Shown: positions 50,959 through 58,726 of the stretch, piece after piece
How positions within the stretch are numbered: the stretch's first letter is position 1
Layout: every line of letters starts with the position of its first letter
From: [Eubacterium] cellulosolvens LD2006
GTDB taxonomy: Bacteria; Bacillota; Clostridia; Lachnospirales; Lachnospiraceae
Direction: 5' to 3'
NCBI RefSeq assembly: GCF_000621585.1
Contig: NZ_KK211309.1
Span: 147,128-211,127, forward strand
Length of the DNA stretch: 64,000 nt
Program-made: the position numbers and the translations under genes
The notes under the pieces: model-generated
Told to the model about the DNA's origin: nothing
Database searches by the model: none
The model's input: the letters and a program-made list of their open reading frames with translations, nothing else

Positions 50959-52407
50959 ATGAACAATAGCGAGCAGCGGACGGCACCGCTGTATGAGGCG
51001 CTTCTTGAATTCAGAAAGAGAAGAGTTGTGCCCTTTGATGTGCCGGGTCATAAGAGGGGAAGAGGAAATCCCGAGCTTCTGGACTTCCTCGGTGAGAAAT
51101 GCGTCGGCGTGGATGTGAATTCCATGAAGATGCTGGACAATCTGGGACATCCGGTCTCGGTCATCCGCGACGCGGAGGAATTGCTGGCGGATGCCTTCGG
51201 AGCGTCCCACGCGTTTATGATGGTGAACGGAACGACGTCGGCGGTTCAGGCGATGGTGCTCGCCGTTGTCCGTGAGGGGGATGAGATTCTTCTCCCCAGA
51301 AATGTGCACAAGAGTGTCATCAATGCGCTGGTTCTCTGTGGAGGAATCCCTGTTTACATCCCTGTCCGTGTGGATCACAAGATCGGTATTGCGACGGGAA
51401 TGGCTCTGAAGGATGTGGAAAAAGCGATCCGGGAGCATCCGAAGGCGGTGGCGATCTTTGTGAACAATCCGACCTACTACGGCATTGCCTCTGATCTGCA
51501 GGGGATTGTGGATCTCGCCCACGGGGCAGGCATGAAGGTTCTGGTCGACGAGGCCCACGGCACCCATCTCTATTTCGGAGACAATCTCCCGGTTTCGGCG
51601 ATGGCGGCCGGCGGAGATCTGGCGGCGGTTTCGATGCACAAGTCGGGTGGAAGTCTGACCCAGAGTTCGATCCTTCTCTGCGGACCGTCGGCGGATGCGG
51701 AGTACATCCGTCAGATCATCAACCTGACGCAGACAACGAGCGCCTCCTATCTTCTGATGGCCAGTCTTGATCTGTCCAGGCGAAACCTTGCGCTGAACGG
51801 CAGGGAGGCTTTTGACCGGGTCAGCCAGATGGCGGAGTACGCGAGGGAGGAGATCAACGAGCTCGGCGGTTACTACGCCTACGGCCGGGAACTGATCGAC
51901 GGAGAGAGCGTCTTTGATTTCGATGTCACGAAGCTCTCGGTCTTCACCCAGGGCATCGGACTGACGGGCATTGAGGTCTATGATCTCCTTCGGGACGAGT
52001 ACGACATCCAGATTGAATTCGGAGATATCGGCAATATTCTCGCTTACATTTCCATCGGAGACCGCATCCAGGACATCGAGCGTCTGGTGGGAGCTCTCGA
52101 GGATATTCAGCGGCAGTACGGAAAGCCGAAGAAGGAACTCTACTGCGGAGAGTTCATCGAGCCGGAGCTTGTGATGACGCCGAAGCAGGCGTTCTACGCC
52201 GAGGGAGAACAGCTTCCGCTTTCGTTGACGGTCGGCAGGGTTTCGGGCGAGATCGTCATGTGTTATCCGCCGGGAATACCGATTCTGACGCCGGGCGAGC
52301 GGATTACGGAAGAGATCATCGGGTACATCGAGTACGCCCGGGAGAAGGGCTGTTCCCTTCAGGGAACGAAGGATCCGGAGTGCAGGGAACTGCGGGTTCT
52401 GAAGTGA
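50959..52407 (+). CDS. speA: Orn/Lys/Arg decarboxylase family, probable arginine decarboxylase
   Basis: Decarboxylates arginine to agmatine, the entry to this operon's polyamine route. 482 residues from the ATG at 50959, eight bases behind AGGAGG (the ATG at 50953 is too close to the SD). Fold-type I PLP enzyme of the short Bacillus SpeA/YaaO kind: PFDVPGHKRGRGNPELLDF near the N-terminus, HAFMMVNGTTSAVQAMVLA, VDEAHGTHLYF, and the PLP Lys228 in VSMHKSGGSLTQSS. The C-terminal domain ends MCYPPGIPILTPGE. Arginine rather than lysine is inferred from aguA/aguB downstream. Confidence 0.92.
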   Translation: MNNSEQRTAPLYEALLEFRKRRVVPFDVPGHKRGRGNPELLDFLGEKCVGVDVNSMKMLDNLGHPVSVIRDAEELLADAFGASHAFMMVNGTTSAVQAMVLAVVREGDEILLPRNVHKSVINALVLCGGIPVYIPVRVDHKIGIATGMALKDVEKAIREHPKAVAIFVNNPTYYGIASDLQGIVDLAHGAGMKVLVDEAHGTHLYFGDNLPVSAMAAGGDLAAVSMHKSGGSLTQSSILLCGPSADAEYIRQIINLTQTTSASYLLMASLDLSRRNLALNGREAFDRVSQMAEYAREEINELGGYYAYGRELIDGESVFDFDVTKLSVFTQGIGLTGIEVYDLLRDEYDIQIEFGDIGNILAYISIGDRIQDIERLVGALEDIQRQYGKPKKELYCGEFIEPELVMTPKQAFYAEGEQLPLSLTVGRVSGEIVMCYPPGIPILTPGERITEEIIGYIEYAREKGCSLQGTKDPECRELRVLK

Positions 52408-52554
52408 CGGGAGTGCGGATAAAGGTTTGTCCCGCGGATGCAGATCGCGGACGCTGTTAAGCACCGGCTCCGAAGGACGTGGCAGGGGGACCGGTGTATA
52501 GGTATTGGAACGAAAGAAAAATACGCAACACAGAAACAAGGGTAGGGAAGCAAA

Positions 52555-53415
52555 GTGGTAGATATCTGGTTTTCACAGCTGGACACAGAGAATGTGAAGA
52601 CATCCGTCCGCGTGGAGCAGCAGCTCTTTTCCGGGAGGAGTCCTTATCAGCAGATCGATGTGTTTCAGACAAAGGAATTCGGAAAGATGATCGTCCTTGA
52701 CGGCGAGATTGTTTTTTCCGAAGCGGACGAATTTATATACAATGAAATGGTTGTTCATGTGCCGATGGCCGTGCACCCGCATGTGCGCGATGTGCTGATC
52801 ATCGGCGGCGGCGACGGCGGCGTGGCGAAGGTGCTCACGCAGTATCCGGAGATCAAATCCATCGATGTCGTCGAGCCCGACGAGATGTTCATCGAGGTGT
52901 CGAAGCGTTTTTTTCCGGAGACGGCAGAGGGCTTTGACGATGCCCGCGTGACGATCAAAAATATGGATGCCCTGCGATTCTTAAGAAGATTCCGGGACAG
53001 CTACGATCTGATTATCAATGACTCGACGGATCCCTTCGGACACACGGAGGGACTCTTTACCAGAGAGTTTTACGGCAACTGCTATCGCGCGCTCCGCGAG
53101 GACGGCATCATGGTCTACCAGCACGGCAGCCCGTTCTATGAGCAGGATGAGGCGGCGTTTCGCGCAATGCACCGCAAGGCGTACAAGAGTTTTCCGATCA
53201 GCCGCGTCTATCAGGCGGGAATTCCGACCTGTCCGGCGGGACTGTGGATGTTCGGCTTCGCATCGAAGAAGTACCACCCGCTGAAGGATTTTGATCCGAA
53301 GCGGTGGAACGAGAGAAACATAAAGACATGGTATTACACGACACATTTGCACAGAGGAGCTTTCATGCTTCCGAAATATGTGGAAGATATTCTTTCTGAG
53401 GAGGAAAACAGATGA
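52555..53415 (+). CDS. speE: Spermidine synthase-like aminopropyltransferase
   Basis: Transfers an aminopropyl group from decarboxylated SAM to putrescine or a related diamine. 286 residues from the GTG at 52555. An N-terminal beta domain (EQQLFSGRSPYQQIDVFQT) is followed by a Rossmann domain with VLIIGGGDGGVAKVL, VVEPDEMFIEVSKRFFPE, the catalytic Asp in LIINDSTDPFGHTEGLFT (compare DSSDP), and a C-terminal RVYQAGIPTCPAGLWMFGFA. No speD (SAM decarboxylase) is present in the window, so the aminopropyl donor must come from elsewhere. Overlaps the next gene by 4 nt. 52408-52554 shows no gene. Confidence 0.9.
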   Translation: MVDIWFSQLDTENVKTSVRVEQQLFSGRSPYQQIDVFQTKEFGKMIVLDGEIVFSEADEFIYNEMVVHVPMAVHPHVRDVLIIGGGDGGVAKVLTQYPEIKSIDVVEPDEMFIEVSKRFFPETAEGFDDARVTIKNMDALRFLRRFRDSYDLIINDSTDPFGHTEGLFTREFYGNCYRALREDGIMVYQHGSPFYEQDEAAFRAMHRKAYKSFPISRVYQAGIPTCPAGLWMFGFASKKYHPLKDFDPKRWNERNIKTWYYTTHLHRGAFMLPKYVEDILSEEENR

Positions 53416-54671
53416 GCAGATTAATGATCATTGGCTGCGGAGGCGTAGCTTCCGTGGCGATCGCAAAGGTATGTCAGAACGATGAGGTATTCGACGAGCT
53501 TCTGATCGCCAGCCGCACGGTATCCAAGTGCGACGCGCTCAAAGAAAAATTACAGGGACAGACGAAGACAAAAATCACCACGGCGCAGATCGATGCCGAT
53601 GACGTGGAGGCGCTGACGGCTCTGATTAAGGACTACGCGCCGGACGCTGTTCTCAATGTCGCTCTGCCGTATCAGGATCTGACCATTATGGACGCCTGTC
53701 TCGCAGCCGGCGTGGACTATATCGACACGGCAAACTACGAGCCGGAGGACACCGACGATCCGGTCTGGAGAGAGATCTACGAGAAGAGATGCAGAGAACT
53801 CGGTTTTTCCGCCTACTTCGATTATTCCTGGCAGTGGAACTATCAGGAGCGCTTCAAAGAGGCGGGGCTGACCGCGCTTCTCGGCAGCGGCTTCGATCCG
53901 GGCGTGACAAGCGTTTTTGCCGCCTACGCGAAAAAACACTACTTCGACACGATCGATACCATTGACATTCTGGACTGCAACGGCGGCGACCACGGCTACG
54001 CCTTCGCGACAAACTTCAATCCGGAGATCAATCTCCGCGAGGTATCTGCGCCGGGTTCCTACATGGAGAACGGCAAGTGGGTGGAGATCCCCGCGATGAG
54101 CATTCACCGCGAGTATGACTTCGAGGGCGTCGGCAAAAAGGATATGTATCTACTTCACCACGAGGAGATCGAGGCTCTCGGACGCAACATGCCGGAGGTG
54201 AAGAGAATCCGTTTCTTCATGACCTTCGGACAGAGTTATCTGGATCACATGCGCTGTCTCGAGGATGTCGGCATGCTCTCCACAACGCCGGTGAACTACA
54301 ACGGACAGGAGATCGTCCCGATCCAGTTCCTGAAGGCTCTGCTTCCGGATCCGGCATCCCTTGGACCGAGAACCGTGGGAAAAACGAACATCGGCTGCAT
54401 CTTCACCGGTATGAAGGACGGAAAGAAGAGAAGTATCTACATCTACAACATCTGTGATCATCAGGAGTGCTACAGGGAGGTCGGCTCCCAGGCGATTTCC
54501 TACACGACAGGTGTGCCGGCGATGATCGGAGCGATGCTGGTGGCCGGCGGACAGTGGAAGAGACCCGGCGTGTACACGACGGATGAGTTTGATCCGGATC
54601 CGTACATGGAGGCGCTGAACCGTTGGGGACTTCCGTGGAAGGTTGTTGAGAATCCGGCTTTGGTTGAATAA
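53412..54671 (+). CDS. Carboxy(nor)spermidine dehydrogenase, saccharopine-dehydrogenase family
   Basis: Reductively condenses aspartate semialdehyde with a diamine, probably putrescine or agmatine, to give the carboxylated triamine. 419 residues. N-terminal Rossmann loop MIIGCGGVASVAIAKVCQND, then LNVALPYQDLTIMDACL, VDYIDTANYEPED, GFDPGVTSVFAAYA and DHQECYREVGSQAISYTTG. ATGA overlap with speE. Followed by a stable 13-bp hairpin and then the decarboxylase gene, the normal partner. Confidence 0.9.
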   Translation: MSRLMIIGCGGVASVAIAKVCQNDEVFDELLIASRTVSKCDALKEKLQGQTKTKITTAQIDADDVEALTALIKDYAPDAVLNVALPYQDLTIMDACLAAGVDYIDTANYEPEDTDDPVWREIYEKRCRELGFSAYFDYSWQWNYQERFKEAGLTALLGSGFDPGVTSVFAAYAKKHYFDTIDTIDILDCNGGDHGYAFATNFNPEINLREVSAPGSYMENGKWVEIPAMSIHREYDFEGVGKKDMYLLHHEEIEALGRNMPEVKRIRFFMTFGQSYLDHMRCLEDVGMLSTTPVNYNGQEIVPIQFLKALLPDPASLGPRTVGKTNIGCIFTGMKDGKKRSIYIYNICDHQECYREVGSQAISYTTGVPAMIGAMLVAGGQWKRPGVYTTDEFDPDPYMEALNRWGLPWKVVENPALVE

Positions 54672-54683
54672 GTCCAGTCTCAG

Positions 54684-54725
54684 AGCAGGGGCGGATGCGT
54701 GCTTGCATGCAGATCCGTCCCTGCT
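54684..54725 (+). other. Hairpin between dehydrogenase and decarboxylase genes
   Basis: AGCAGGGGCGGAT pairs with ATCCGTCCCTGCT (13 bp, one G-U) around a 16-nt loop. There is no T-run, so it more likely stabilises or tunes the mRNA than stops transcription. 54672-54891 otherwise shows no gene. Confidence 0.6.
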
Positions 54726-54891
54726 ATAGAGACGACAACAGACATGAGTGTGAAGGACGGTAGTCCGGAACACGAATGCCTGTAGCATGGCGGGAGTGCG
54801 AAGCGCGAAGCCATGCGTAGGACTTATACAAATGGTGAAATGAGAAGCATACTTGCATATGCTTGATAAGGAACAAAGGGAGGACACACGA

Positions 54892-56145
54892 GTGAAAATT
54901 TCAGACATCCCAACACCGGCGTATGTTGTCGATGAGAAAAAACTGGAGGAGAATCTGCGGATTCTGAAGGACGTGAGTGAACAGGGGGGATGCAAAATCC
55001 TGCTTGCGCAGAAGGCCTTCTCGATGTTCGCGGAGTATCCGCTGATTGGAAAATACCTGGATGGAACGACGGCGAGCGGTCTCTATGAGGCGAGGCTCGG
55101 CGCGGAGGAGATGAAAAAAGAGAACCATGTGTTCGCGCCCGCCTACCGCGAGGATGAGATCGATGAGATTGCGTCGATCTGCGACCATGTGATCTTCAAC
55201 TCGGTCTCCCAGGTGCGGAAATTCGGGGCGAGGGTGTCGGAAAAAGCCGGGCGGCCGGGAGGAATCGGTCTCCGGATCAATCCGGAGTGTTCGACGCAGG
55301 ATCACGCGATCTACGATCCCTGCGCGCCTTTTTCCCGGTTGGGAGTGACCATCGGAAACCTCGAGAATGCGCTGCGGGAGGACGACGGTTTCTGGAGTCT
55401 TGTGAGCGGGCTGCACGTCCACACGCTCTGTGAGCAAAACAGCGACGCCCTGGAGGAGACCGTTCGTGTCATTGAAGAAAAATTCGGAAAGTACCTGGCG
55501 CAGCCGGGAATCAAGTGGCTGAATCTCGGCGGCGGCCATCACATCACAAGGGATGATTACGACCGCGAGCGCCTGATCCGCATCGTCCGTCATCTGCGGG
55601 ATACCTATCGGGTGGAGGTTTATCTGGAGCCCGGCGAGGCGGTTGCCCTCAATGCCGGCTATCTGGTGACGGAAGTGCTGGATCAGGTGGACAACATTCT
55701 GACGACCCTTCTTCTGGACGCCTCTGCGGCCTGTCATATGCCGGATGTGCTGGAGATGCCTTATCAGCCGCCCCTGAAGGGAGCGGTGGCTGTTCCCAGG
55801 ATCGAGGATCCGGAGGCAGCGAAAACTGCCGGGTGCAACACGGACATTCCGGATAAGAACCGCATATCCGATCCGGACGGTTGTCCGGTGCAGGAAGACT
55901 CCCACATCTACCGGCTGTCGTCCTGTACCTGTCTGGCGGGAGATGTGATCGGCGACTATCGCTTCAATCACCCGGTCCGCCCGGGCGACAGACTCTGCTT
56001 TGAGGATATGGCCATCTATTCGATGGTGAAAAACAACACCTTCAACGGAATGGCGCTGCCCTCGATCTGGAAGATGGATGCCGGAGGAGATTGCATCCTT
56101 GTAAAAAAATTCGGGTATGAGGATTTCAAGGGAAGGCTGTCGTAA
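54892..56145 (+). CDS. nspC: Carboxy(nor)spermidine decarboxylase
   Basis: PLP-dependent alanine-racemase-fold enzyme that removes the carboxyl group to release the triamine. 417 residues from the GTG at 54892, eight bases behind AAAGGGAGG. TPAYVVDEKKLEENL opens the barrel; KILLAQKAFSMF carries the PLP lysine; VSGLHVHTLCEQNSD, GIKWLNLGGGHHITRDDYD and YLEPGEAVALNAGYLV bind PLP. SCTCLAGDVIGDY provides the C-terminal active-site Cys/Asp. A short insertion (~315-340, AKTAGCNTDIPDKNRISDPD) is seen. Confidence 0.92.
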   Translation: MKISDIPTPAYVVDEKKLEENLRILKDVSEQGGCKILLAQKAFSMFAEYPLIGKYLDGTTASGLYEARLGAEEMKKENHVFAPAYREDEIDEIASICDHVIFNSVSQVRKFGARVSEKAGRPGGIGLRINPECSTQDHAIYDPCAPFSRLGVTIGNLENALREDDGFWSLVSGLHVHTLCEQNSDALEETVRVIEEKFGKYLAQPGIKWLNLGGGHHITRDDYDRERLIRIVRHLRDTYRVEVYLEPGEAVALNAGYLVTEVLDQVDNILTTLLLDASAACHMPDVLEMPYQPPLKGAVAVPRIEDPEAAKTAGCNTDIPDKNRISDPDGCPVQEDSHIYRLSSCTCLAGDVIGDYRFNHPVRPGDRLCFEDMAIYSMVKNNTFNGMALPSIWKMDAGGDCILVKKFGYEDFKGRLS

Positions 56146-56147
56146 AA

Positions 56148-57407
56148 GTGTTGGATGGAATGAAGGAGTGGGGACAGGACATGGAGGAGAGGATGGAGAA
56201 GGAACTGCTGAAGATGAACACGCCGGCGGCGGACGGCTTTCATATGCCCGGCGAGTTTGAAGAACATGCGGGGACATTTCTGATCTGGCCGGTCCGCCCC
56301 GGTTCGTGGACGAACGGGGGAAGGGAAGCCGCCCCTGTTTTCGCTCAGCTGGCGTCGGAGATTTCCCGGACGGAACAGCTCTATCTTCTGGTCGACGGGG
56401 CACACCGCGCCTGTGCGGAAGAGCTGATCCGCCGCGCCCGTGCGGAGCGTATTCCGGGCGCGAATGCGGATGCCGGAGAGGACGGTGGGACGTCGGAGAA
56501 GGGCGGGATTACCTTTCTCGATATCCCGACCGATGACGCCTGGGCCAGAGATGTGGGGCCGACCTTTGTGAGAAATGACGCGGGAGAGGTGCGCGGAATC
56601 AGCTGGAAGTTCAACGCCTGGGGCGGAGACTTCGACGGCCTCTATCAGGATTACGAGCAGGACGACGCGGCCGCGAAGCGGATGTGCGAAACTCTGAAGC
56701 TTCCCTGTTATGACGCCGGGGACTTTGTCCTCGAGGGAGGATCCATCCATGCGGACGGCGAGGGAACGGTTGTGGTGACGGAGGCCTGTCTCTTGAGCAA
56801 AGGCCGCAATCCAAAACTTACAAAAGAAGAAATAGAGGAAAAACTTAAAAGTTATCTGGGCGCGGAGAAGGTGATCTGGCTTCCGTCGGGAATCTACAAC
56901 GATGAGACGAACGAGCATGTCGACAATGTCTTTGCCTTCACGGCTCCCGGAGAAGCAGTTCTTGCCTGGTGTGACGACGAGGAGGATCCGCAGTACGCCA
57001 TGAGCCGGGCGGATCTTGCGGTGCTCGAGAAGGTGACGGACGCAAAGGGGCGGAAGATCCGGGTCCGGAAACTTCCGGTTCCGTCGAAGCCGGTCTGCAT
57101 GACACAGGAGGAGGTCGACAGTTTTGTCTTTGAGGAAGGCGAGGATCAGCGGGAAGCGGGAGAACGTCTGGCGGCGAGCTACGTGAACTTCTATATCTGT
57201 AACGGGAAAGTTCTCGTGCCGCAGTTCGGGGATCCGGCGGATGAGACGGCTGTGGAGACTCTGGAAGAAGCTTTTCCGGATCGGAAGATTGTTCCGGTTC
57301 CCGCGCGGGCGATTATTGTCGGCGGCGGAAATATTCACTGTATCACACAGCAGATTCCGGCCGGCAACAGGGCGCCTGAGAATATACACAGAGGCGTGAC
57401 GGTGTGA
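56148..57407 (+). CDS. aguA: Agmatine deiminase
   Basis: Hydrolyses agmatine to N-carbamoylputrescine and ammonia. About 419 residues from the GTG at 56148, two bases after nspC; the ATGs at 56160 and 56181 are also possible (the latter after GAAGGAG), and the exact start is open. Guanidino-modifying fold: GFHMPGEFEEHAGTFLIWP, TDDAWARDVGPTFV (Asp/Arg), VLEGGSIHADGEG, YNDETNEHVDNVFAF and the catalytic Cys in GGGNIHCITQQIPAGN. A very tight operon arrangement. Confidence 0.92.
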   Translation: MLDGMKEWGQDMEERMEKELLKMNTPAADGFHMPGEFEEHAGTFLIWPVRPGSWTNGGREAAPVFAQLASEISRTEQLYLLVDGAHRACAEELIRRARAERIPGANADAGEDGGTSEKGGITFLDIPTDDAWARDVGPTFVRNDAGEVRGISWKFNAWGGDFDGLYQDYEQDDAAAKRMCETLKLPCYDAGDFVLEGGSIHADGEGTVVVTEACLLSKGRNPKLTKEEIEEKLKSYLGAEKVIWLPSGIYNDETNEHVDNVFAFTAPGEAVLAWCDDEEDPQYAMSRADLAVLEKVTDAKGRKIRVRKLPVPSKPVCMTQEEVDSFVFEEGEDQREAGERLAASYVNFYICNGKVLVPQFGDPADETAVETLEEAFPDRKIVPVPARAIIVGGGNIHCITQQIPAGNRAPENIHRGVTV

Positions 57408-57474
57408 TGCGGCAGATTCCGGTTTGTGAAAAAAGCATATCCGGAAATGCTTTTGAAGACGGAGGGGATGCAGG

Positions 57475-58344
57475 ATGAGAAAATTGAAAGTGGCGGTGGT
57501 ACAGATGTCTATGTCTGCGCTGCCGGAGGAAAACATAGCGAAGGCGGACCGGCTGCTGCGGGAGGCTGCCGGGAAGGGGGCGCAGGTGATTCTTTTGCCG
57601 GAGCTCTTTGAGCGGCCTTATTTTTGCCAGGAGCGTCGGTACGAGTACTACGAATATGCGACACCGGTGGAGGAGAATCCGGCGGTACAACACTTTTCGA
57701 AAGTGTCTGCGGAGCTTGGCGTCGTCGTTCCGGTCAGTTTCTATGAGAAGGCCGGCATGCAGCTCTTCAATTCGATCGCGATGATCGACGCGGACGGAAG
57801 CGTTCTCGGTGTTTACCGGAAGACTCATATTCCGGACGATCACTTCTATCAGGAGAAGTTTTATTTTACGCCCGGAGACACCGGCTTTCGCGTGTGGGAG
57901 ACGAGATATGGGAAGATCGGAGTGGGAATCTGCTGGGATCAATGGTTCCCGGAGGCTGCGCGCGCGATGGCGATTCAGGGAGCGGAGCTGATTCTCTATC
58001 CGACGGCGATCGGCTCCGAGCCGATCCTCGAGGTGGACAGTATGCCGCACTGGCGACGCTGTATGCAGGGACATGCCGGAAGTAATCTCGTGCCGGTGGC
58101 TGCCGCGAACCGCGTCGGCCTGGAGGAAGTTCTGCCCTGTGAGGAAAACGGAGGGCAGAAGTCGGCGCTTTGCTTCTTCGGTTCCTCCTTTATCACCGAC
58201 GAGACAGGAGCGCTGATTGCGGAGGCCGGCCGCGGCGAGGAGACGGTCATCACGGCGGAGATCGATCTGGACAGATGCAGGGAGAACCGCATGAGCTGGG
58301 GCGTTTTCCGGGACAGACGGCCGGAGATGTACGGAGACTTATAA
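57475..58344 (+). CDS. aguB: N-carbamoylputrescine amidase
   Basis: Nitrilase-family amidase that turns N-carbamoylputrescine into putrescine, CO2 and ammonia. 289 residues; GATGCAGG precedes the ATG at 57475. The Glu-Lys-Cys triad is visible: ILLPELFERPYFCQE, YRKTHIPDDHFYQEKFYF and KIGVGICWDQWFPEAARAM; SWGVFRDRRPEMY ends the domain. Last gene of the polyamine operon, followed by a perfect-palindrome terminator. Confidence 0.94.
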   Translation: MRKLKVAVVQMSMSALPEENIAKADRLLREAAGKGAQVILLPELFERPYFCQERRYEYYEYATPVEENPAVQHFSKVSAELGVVVPVSFYEKAGMQLFNSIAMIDADGSVLGVYRKTHIPDDHFYQEKFYFTPGDTGFRVWETRYGKIGVGICWDQWFPEAARAMAIQGAELILYPTAIGSEPILEVDSMPHWRRCMQGHAGSNLVPVAAANRVGLEEVLPCEENGGQKSALCFFGSSFITDETGALIAEAGRGEETVITAEIDLDRCRENRMSWGVFRDRRPEMYGDL

Positions 58345-58370
58345 TCGCTCTGTTCCGAGGCGTCGCTACG

Positions 58371-58414
58371 CATCCGCGCTTGGCGCGAGAATGTCGCTAG
58401 CGACATTCTTTTTT
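58371..58414 (+). terminator. Terminator of the polyamine operon, family A sub-type 2 tail
   Basis: CGCATCCGCGCTTGGCGCG, then the 22-nt perfect palindrome AGAATGTCG..CGACATTCT (58388-58409) and six T. The same palindrome stands at 2152-2178 and, with a changed loop, at 50917-50943. Confidence 0.88.
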
Positions 58415-58491
58415 ATGAATTACGATGCAGTATCTTTCTTGTAATTACAATTGATCATGTGCAGGGCGGAAAGACTACCGAAAATTAATTA

Positions 58492-58520
58492 TTTTCAAAA
58501 AGATCATTCGATCATATAAT
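58492..58520 (+). promoter_or_regulatory. Putative promoter of amt
   Basis: TATAAT (58515-58520) with TTTTCA 17 bp upstream (58492-58497), a weak -35. The expected start is at about 58527, right before a terminator hairpin. Confidence 0.55.
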
Positions 58521-58531
58521 CTGCTTAGTAC

Positions 58532-58571
58532 AAAGAGGTACCACTTAGTCAGTGGTGCCTCTTTTTTTTTA
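58532..58571 (+). terminator. Terminator at the 5' end of the amt leader
   Basis: AAAGAGGTACCACT tagtc AGTGGTGCCTCTTT (one G-U), then about ten T. It is strong and sits about 5 nt after the predicted start of the amt transcript, so it could be an attenuator for the transporter, or the end of an upstream read-through. Confidence 0.85.
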
Positions 58572-58623
58572 CTATGAAAGTGTTACGGAAGCCGCAGGGC
58601 GGAAGTATATGGCACTTTCAAAT

Positions 58624-58692
58624 GCAAACACTTCGCAAAGTTCCCCTTAAGCGCGCGGGGGAGAGGTGGCTTTCCTGCCGGCGGACGTTTGC
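58624..58692 (+). other. Possible closed structure in the amt leader
   Basis: GCAAAC (58624-58629) pairs with GTTTGC (58687-58692) around two inner hairpins, TTCCCC/GGGGGA and GGC/GCC. It ends 20 bases before the SD GAGGAGG. The closure is only six pairs, so support is moderate. Confidence 0.4.
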
Positions 58693-58726
58693 GGGATCAA
58701 GAATTTAAAATGAGGAGGCAATGGTT

